Assembly (NCBI GenBank): GCA_021234155.1
Contig: JAJEKV010000017.1
Location: 20,218,501 to 20,282,500 of the forward strand
Direction of reading: 5' to 3'
DNA: 64,000 nucleotides
Source of the DNA: Isoetes taiwanensis
Taxonomy: Eukaryota > Streptophyta > Lycopodiopsida > Isoetales > Isoetaceae
Part shown: positions 57,990 through 64,000 of the stretch, one piece after another
Layout of the letters: each line of letters opens with the position of its first letter
How positions within the stretch are numbered: position 1 is the first letter of the stretch
Position numbers and translations under genes: made by a program
Notes under the pieces: model-generated
What the model was told of the DNA's origin: nothing
Seen by the model: only the letters and a program-made list of their open reading frames with translations
Database searches by the model: none

Positions 57990-59420
57990 TGCATCCTCTT
58001 GTAGTTAGTGGGAGGGGCCTCCCACCGCCCGAACCACTCCTCTTCGCAATATTCGAGGAAGATGGTTCGAAGGAGAGTGGCTCGACAGGGCTAGAGGCAC
58101 TTGGGACTAAAACAGGAGAATACAAAGTGCGTGGTTGTGGAGAATGCAAGCCTTGACTTGCTTCCTGAGTGGTTACCACAGTGGTTAGTTAGAGGCCTCC
58201 ACCCGGTCGAGCCCCTCCCTTCGCAATATTCGACTCCAAGATGGATGGGGAAGGAGTGACTCGACCGGTCCAGGCCACCGCTACCATAACCATGTGAGAA
58301 TTGGTCAGCTAAGGGATTCTCGACTCACGCAGGTGAGAATGCACAAACTCTATGGTTTCCCGTGGTTGTTGGGTGATGCCTCCACCCGGTCAGAGCCCCT
58401 CCCCGCCGTATATTCCGCCGGCGAGGCTCTGAAGTATTAGAACCACCGCCACACCTGCAGGGAGAATTGGTGGCTTAGATTCTCGACTGGCGAGCCCAGA
58501 ATGCGCATTGTTGGCATCGTGTCTACATTGAAGGCTTCTCGACCAAAGTCGAATGCCTTAGCCATCGAGAACTCAGGATGGTACATGGAGTCTTGGGTTG
58601 GGTAAGGCATTCGACTGTGGCCCAGAATGCATACAGAAGCTCGTCTTTGATTGGGTAGAGGCCACTGCTGCGACCACAAGCAGGAGGATTGGGTTGCTAA
58701 GGTTGGCTGTGACAGTCAAAACAACTTCCCCCGCAATGTCAGGGAAGATAGAAGGAGAGTTGTTAAGATCGGGAGCAACTCTAGAACACTAGAGTGCACT
58801 AGCGTTTTTCTCGACTCACGAAGCCCAGAAACCAGCCAGCAACTGGTGGTTGAAATGCCGAAGTCCTCCACCCAATCGAGCCCATCCTTCTCGCAATATT
58901 CTAATTTAAGATGGTTCAAGGAGACGGTCTTTGATTGGGTAGAGGCCATGCGACCACACATGTGAGAATTGGGTTGCTAAGAGTTGGCCTGCAGGCGGTG
59001 AAAACCACTTCCCTTTAAATGTCAGGAAGATAGAAGGAGAGTGGTTAAAATGCGTAGGCCATCTCTAGAGTGCACTAGAGCTGCGTTTTTCTCACTCGAA
59101 GTCGAAAGCGGCGCCACCCTCTGTGGTTAGTCGCCGAGGCCTCCACCCAGTCGGAGCCAGTCCTCTTCGCAATATTCGATGAGCATGGTTCGAAGGAGAG
59201 TGGCTCAGACTGGGTGGAGGCACCTGCGACTGCACAAAGGGCCATTGGCAGGGTATCACATTCTCGACTCACGGTCGGAGAAGGTCTCTGACAGCTTCTA
59301 AAGAATGTGAAGACATTGGGTAGGCGCGGCAATCGAATCGAAGTCGAGAATCCCTCAACCGGCCCAGGTCCAGTGTACCTCCCTCTTCCTCGCCCGAAAG
59401 TCGAGAGTTTCGACTCGCTG
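57990..59420. repeat. Central repeat field, copy 2
   Basis: Diverged copies of the same 100-130-bp unit as at 19,735-21,230, with GCCTCCACCC, TTCGCAATATTC and AAGGAGAGTGG as the best-kept words, interleaved with damaged palindromes (for example 58,806-58,830). Confidence 0.75.
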
Positions 59421-60424
59421 GAGTCGAGAAGAAGGCCTGTGATTTCCGGGATTTGTTGGCAAGCTGAAATATTCTCAACTCGCCACTCCATTCTGCATGT
59501 CTCCTACAGTGGATTTGCTTTGAGTTAGAAATAGAGATTCTGTGAAGCAATTCCTATTCTTAGTTCTTGCTGGGAGAAAGACATTCCTAGTTATGTTCTG
59601 TTAATGCTCTGCAATATCTTACTTCCTAACACCAGTCTATGATGATTTCTATCTCGGTTGCTTGCTATTACTCTAACCACTATTCTCACTTGTGCCTGTA
59701 CAATGTATTCAATTCAACCACAAGCAAGAAAAAGATAACAAAAACAGAAAACAATACAAAGGGAAAACAAATAACAGAGAGATTAGTGAGATTAATGAGA
59801 AAACAGAGAACAGTGGAGAACAATACAGAGAAATGAGATTAAAAAGGGTATGATATTACAAAAACATACCTGGAAGATTTCTTTGGATGAGGAGGAGGCT
59901 TCCATGTGGGTATAGTCGTTCAAGAAAGCGTGAATAAGGATTTGTCTGGGCCAGAATTGTATGTGGGGATTAATAAGAGCCTCTAACAACGAATATAAGT
60001 AAAAATGCAAGAAAGGACTTGAGAGAGAAAACTAAAAAAAGCGACACTAAAAGGGGCTCACTTTCTTTCGGCGTAACGCCCGCTCGAACGACTCAATCTG
60101 GGCGCGAGAACCCGGCCGGAAGGCGCCCCGATCCGTCGAATTGCCTTTGTCATAAGATGGCCTTGGAATCGCCGCTGGTTCGATCGGCCTGATCGAAAAA
60201 GCGGGGCGCTTTGAGAAAAACAGAGTGATCGAGAAAAACAGGGGAGGAAGAATGGTCGGGGGAGGAAGAGGGTGCAGTTAGTGCGGCCGCACCGAACAAC
60301 CTCAAAGTGCAATAATAAACCTTCGCCGCATGTGGGCCATGCCCTCCATGGCGATGGCAGGGAAGGATCTTTGACATGGCCACGCTTTCAGCCTCAAGAA
60401 GAAGCCCGCGTGGCCATGACAAGA

Positions 60425-60690
60425 TATGAAAGGTTATGTTATATGTTTATATATGTTATCTTATGTATTTAATATGGTTTCAATGGTTGAATAGTTTCAA
60501 TGGTTATATATGGTTACAATGTTTACATATGGTTTAGAATGAGTATGGTTGTATGCTTTAATATGGTTATATGATTTTTAGTTAATATGGTTGTATGATT
60601 TAATATGGTTATATTTAATATGTTTGTATGGTTTTATATGGTTCATATGGTCATATTTGTGGTGTTTGGGGCTATATGGTTTTAATGTGA
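60425..60690. repeat. TATGGTT-rich AT block, copy 2
   Basis: Degenerate TATGGTT words ahead of the transposase-like gene, nearly identical to 22,252-22,515 and far less indel-ridden than the GC-rich parts. Confidence 0.75.
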
Positions 60691-60726
60691 GCTTTTTTCA
60701 TTCGGGGAGCATGTGAGAGGAGTAAA

Positions 60727-63616
60727 ATGGAGCCAAGGAAGTCCAAAGACAGAGCATTGCCCTAGGCTCCAATGGAGGAAGATGGGTTGCCTTTTGTTGC
60801 ACCCTTGCCCGGGCGGTATTTGCAGAGGGGCATAATAACCGCAGTTGATCCATTTGATAGTGTGAATGATGAAAATTTGGGAGATGAACATCTTGGAGTT
60901 GGCATTGTGGAAGCTTCTTATCGGGTTGATACAATCATGTCCCGTGGAAGCTCCAGTGATTGCATTGTGTGCTCGGGGCTCTTTGGAGTCCCAAGCTCGG
61001 TTGAGATGGCCAATTAGATATATTACACACAAGAATGGTGATACTCTAGAATGCCCTCTTGAACTACACACCCCAAGGCCCACCCAAGACCATGTGGGAG
61101 ATTTGGTGGTCGATGAGCATCCTTTGATCACAAGGAAGAGCTATGTTTTTCATAAAAGGCAGCCCAAGGGTGCCCAAGAGGCCTAGAAGTGACAAATATT
61201 TAGAAAGGGTGGAAAGTATGGCACCAACCAAAGAAAACCTAGAGGCAATTAGGGGTCAAGAGTGTTGCAACCCTAGATTGCACGGTCTGCAGTACAATGT
61301 GGATGACCTCGTCGGAGATAAGGTCCCAATACATTGGACTGACTTCAAAAAGATAGGATTAATTTCATTTACTCCTTGTGTAGGAATTCCGACTATGATG
61401 AAAATACAGGGAAGGCTACTATATCAATTGAGGGGCATGAAGGTATGTATGAGAGCATTGAGATGGATTCTTGGGGTGAGCAAGTCTTCATTTTACAGAT
61501 CTTGGGAGCAGGTTAGAAAAGGGCAATGGTTTGTTCCAACATGGTAATGCACTCACTTTTGAAACCTAGAGCAAATACTCTCAAGGCCATTGCAGTCTTG
61601 AGAGCTTTGTGAGATACATGTCTCAATCTATGCCCCACAAGTCGAAGGTGAAGCGAGCACGGTGTGCGAGTGGTGCAAAAGTGTTGCCACAACACTATAT
61701 CCAAAAGGAGTGCCTTAAGGAGGTCAACTCCATCACGGAAACTTTTGGAGGTAGGCCTCTTTCTCAATCACATTTCAGCAAGTTATGGAGCACTCACTTC
61801 TCGGGGCGTGAGTGTCCTACAACACATGCCATTCTCAAAGTGCAACACTTGCATTCAACTCAAGGATACACTTGCATCAAGCTGCAATAGAGAAAGAAAG
61901 AATGGCAATTAGGGAGCAATTTGCGGATCACCAAAGGGACCAAATATCATGTAGGCAGTTGTATTGGCGGTGGAGAACATTTTCCTCGAGATGTGGGACA
62001 AATTTTTGTGTATAATTCATGATAAGATGGACCAACACAAGACTTTCTTGCCAAAGCTAGATCCTTTACCCAAGCGTTGTCAAAACGCCGTGATGAAAGT
62101 AAGTCTGGCGGGTGTATTAACACATGGTCATGGAACTGGAACATATGGTCATTTTGTGCTTGATCTATGGAGAGATGATCCAAACTTCCATGTGAGCTCT
62201 ATTTTCAAGTGCACGAGAACACTAGAAAGGATCGATAGAAGGGAGGAGGTATTCCCCTCAACACCCATTTTGAGGCTTTGATGGATGATCAACCGCTTTG
62301 TTACCAAAGGCGGATAAAAACCTCACATCCAAGGTGTCTAGTGAATCAAGGAGGACTTGGGATGATTTCCCCTTACTTGAGAAATCCGCCTGAGGAGTTA
62401 TGTGTTGATTGGACAACCTGTTGGAAAGAAAACAAGAATAGATGGATGTTTGGGGCAATGTCATACTTGATAGCAGTTTGGAGTATTCAAAGTTGTCAAA
62501 GTGGGATTCATGATGGTTGGGCATACGATGATGATGATATAGATGGATTCTTTGGAACTTTCTCCACCAAGCTCAAGAGAGAAAACGTGACCACTCTCCC
62601 TGAACTAATGGATGTGTTTGAGAGCTGCATTGACCCCAACCCAATGGCTTTCTTGATGGATGAGGTTGCAGATTGGAAATCATTTGTAGAGGGATACTTG
62701 CTAGATGGTAAGGACCAGTTGACAGGACACACAAAGCCACTTCAGTTCAAGTTTTGGGTTAGGGATGGAATACCAATCATGCAATATAAGTGGAACCAGG
62801 TGACAAGTTTGTGGATGCCTGTACAAGGTATCGAGTTGTGGCAAAGGGTGTTGCTGGTGAAGTTCTCATTCCTAAAGGGCAGCCAAAACCACTACCTCCC
62901 TTCAAGACAGTCAAAGACTCTAGCCAACTAGTGAAGGGCATCAAGGATTACATAACGCACTGGGATGATGTTCGAAATGGAAAGCACACCTCCACTCTTA
63001 AGAAAAATCAAATGGACTCCCTAATCAAGTACTGGGAGAAAGTTGTGACATGCTTAGAAACTGAGCGACCATGTGGGAGGGGAGCTAAGAGGCGGGTTCT
63101 TGAGTCAAGATGGGAGGGTTCTCAAGGTGCAAGCACGTCTAAGAATGCTCACACAGGTCCCAACAAGGGTTCCAAGTGGTTTGTGGGAAGTAAGGCCTCA
63201 AAGCCCGGTGGTTTGATCTTCCCGAGTGGGATCCCTTTGAGGACATCAAGGAAGGATACTTTGTACTAGTAAGGCGATGATGAGGGCTGTCCAATATGGT
63301 TAGGGGTGGCACTCTACGATGTAACCACCACTATGCACGATGGAGAGGAGTTGCGTCAGGGATTCCAAATTCAATATTGGGAGCCCATTGGGAGACACAA
63401 GAAGGGCAACTTGAAGGAGCAATACAGCGGCTCTTTGGGAGAAGAAGTGGAGGGCAAATTATGCTGACCCTCAAAGGAGGGAATTGGTGGAGTGTGTGGT
63501 ATGGTCATATCCAAGTTCTCACATTGCGAAGGACAACACACACAAGATCCCAAGAAGGGAGATGGACAAGGCCATGAGCAACCTCCATGCTTTATCATTG
63601 TATGAGGGTAGATAAT
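60727..63616 (+). pseudogene. Transposase-like gene, copy 2 (a few frameshifts)
   Basis: A transposase would bind the element ends, cut and rejoin DNA. The protein path, read across frames, shows: an N-terminal part with ITHKNGDTLECPLE; GQECCNPRLHGL, a possible zinc-binding pair; ALRWILGVSKSSFY (61,440-61,496), a helix-turn-helix-like segment; FSKCNTCIQLKD (61,832-61,865). It continues with an acidic-motif core IIHDKMDQHKTF (62,012-62,045); HGHGTGTYGHFVLDLWRDD (about 62,122-62,180); FGAMSYLIAVWSIQSC and DDDDIDGFFGTFSTKLKREN (62,440-62,590); and a C-terminal WLGVALYDV..YWEPIG region, stopping at 63,616. I recall a similar order of motifs (C-R-x-x-F..G-x-S-K, x-K-C-x-T-C, I-I-H-D-K-M-D, H-G-H-G) in unnamed transposase-like families of mosses and ferns. 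Active-site residues are not proven. The start ATG is uncertain. Confidence 0.7.
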
Positions 63617-63786
63617 ATTGAGAAGTCTGAAAACTTTCTCAACTAGTGGTTTGTAAAATTTATGAGGAAAACAAGTAACCCAATTCTTTGTGTGTCATGT
63701 GTAATTCTATTCAAGCAATCAATTCCAAAATTTCCTTTTTGGTGTGTGAGTCCCATTTTCAGTCCGAGTCCCAAAATTCAAGATTT

Positions 63787-63811
63787 GTCCCACTTTAATT
63801 AAATACGACTT
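63787..63811 (-). repeat. Right terminal inverted repeat, copy 2
   Basis: Exact reverse complement of 51,492-51,516. Confidence 0.94.
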
Positions 63812-64000
63812 CCTTTGACTGTGGTAGAAACCTTTGGAATTATGGCATAATCCCATGGGGAAAATAAAGTTTATGTACGGGGTTAAAGTACCATAAGGTA
63901 CCAAAGGAATGGTTGAAATAGCTAGAGACCCTGTCAAAATATAGGCAACATATACAAGTCCAACATAAAGTTGGCCCCTGTCCATTTGGAAAGTAGGTGG
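63812..64000. other. Right flank of copy 2, including CCTT duplication
   Basis: CCTT at 63,812-63,815 repeats 51,488-51,491. The remaining sequence has an open minus-strand frame with RGQLYVGL near 63,945-63,970. That short match resembles the end of PIF1/Helitron-type helicases, but eight residues are not enough to call it. Confidence 0.4.

Larger units (their letters stand above)
57064..60726. other. Centre of copy 2 between divergent genes
   Basis: No coding region conserved between copies. It contains the repeat field at 57,990-59,420 (units near 58,005, 58,185, 58,365, 58,640, 58,855 and 59,120) and the AT-rich TATGGTT block at 60,425-60,690. Position between the two gene starts suggests a bidirectional promoter region; this is inference. 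Confidence 0.6.
51492..63811 (+). mobile_element. 12,320-bp DNA transposon, copy 2
   Basis: Ends are perfect 25-bp inverted repeats (51,492-51,516 and 63,787-63,811) with CCTT duplications. It is colinear with copy 1 throughout, in the same orientation, and differs in length by one base despite many small indels. Its coding regions are better preserved than those of copy 1, and it serves as the reference for the family. See copy 1 for layout. Confidence 0.93.

Overview
The window is nuclear DNA from a land plant. Genes are interrupted, introns use GT..AG signals, intergenic DNA is AT-rich, and most of the length is transposable elements. Several signs suggest a lineage outside the flowering plants (fern, lycophyte or gymnosperm grade): a chitinase that joins two hevein-type chitin-binding domains to a GH18 catalytic domain, a LINE reverse transcriptase that does not look like plant L1, and a transposase family I associate with non-flowering plants. 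This placement is inference.

Layout. 0.1-1.5 kb: end of a minus-strand non-L1 LINE. 1.64-1.84 kb: possible last exon of an unrecognised host gene. 1,840-7,083: Ty3/gypsy chromovirus with about 2-kb LTRs and a 5-bp target duplication, its interior deleted down to integrase plus chromodomain. 7.1-12.9 kb: gene-poor DNA with tandem repeats. 12.9-26.5 kb: a minus-strand CBM18-CBM18-GH18 chitinase gene split by a 12,319-bp DNA transposon (13,303-25,621). 26.5-31.6 kb: gene-poor, with a strong hairpin element. 31.6-36.7 kb: a nearly complete but broken minus-strand L1 LINE (ORF1 and ORF2). 36.7-47.6 kb: microsatellite, tandem repeat, one edge of another gypsy element, a MITE and an LRR-gene remnant. 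47,652-50,437: a second L1 on the plus strand with poly-A and a 15-bp target duplication. 51,492-63,811: a second 12,320-bp copy of the same DNA transposon in the same orientation.

The two 12.3-kb elements are the most interesting content. They share 25-bp terminal inverted repeats, and each is flanked by its own 4-bp duplication (ATTT and CCTT). Each holds two divergent transcription units around a repeat-rich centre. To the right is a transposase-like gene. To the left, on the minus strand, is a long unrecognised coding region running into an FCP1/NIF-type (HAD) phosphatase domain that looks plant-derived. Both copies carry many copies of a palindrome with core CTCGACTCGCGAGTCGAG, in places spaced every 60 bp or every 125 bp. 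I could not assign the element to a named superfamily.

Caution on sequence quality: many frame breaks in both copies and in the chitinase lie in short homopolymers or at CTG/CAG and CGG/CCG sites. They may be long-read errors at methylated cytosines rather than real decay, so 'pseudogene' here means broken as given. I found no rRNA, tRNA or CRISPR.
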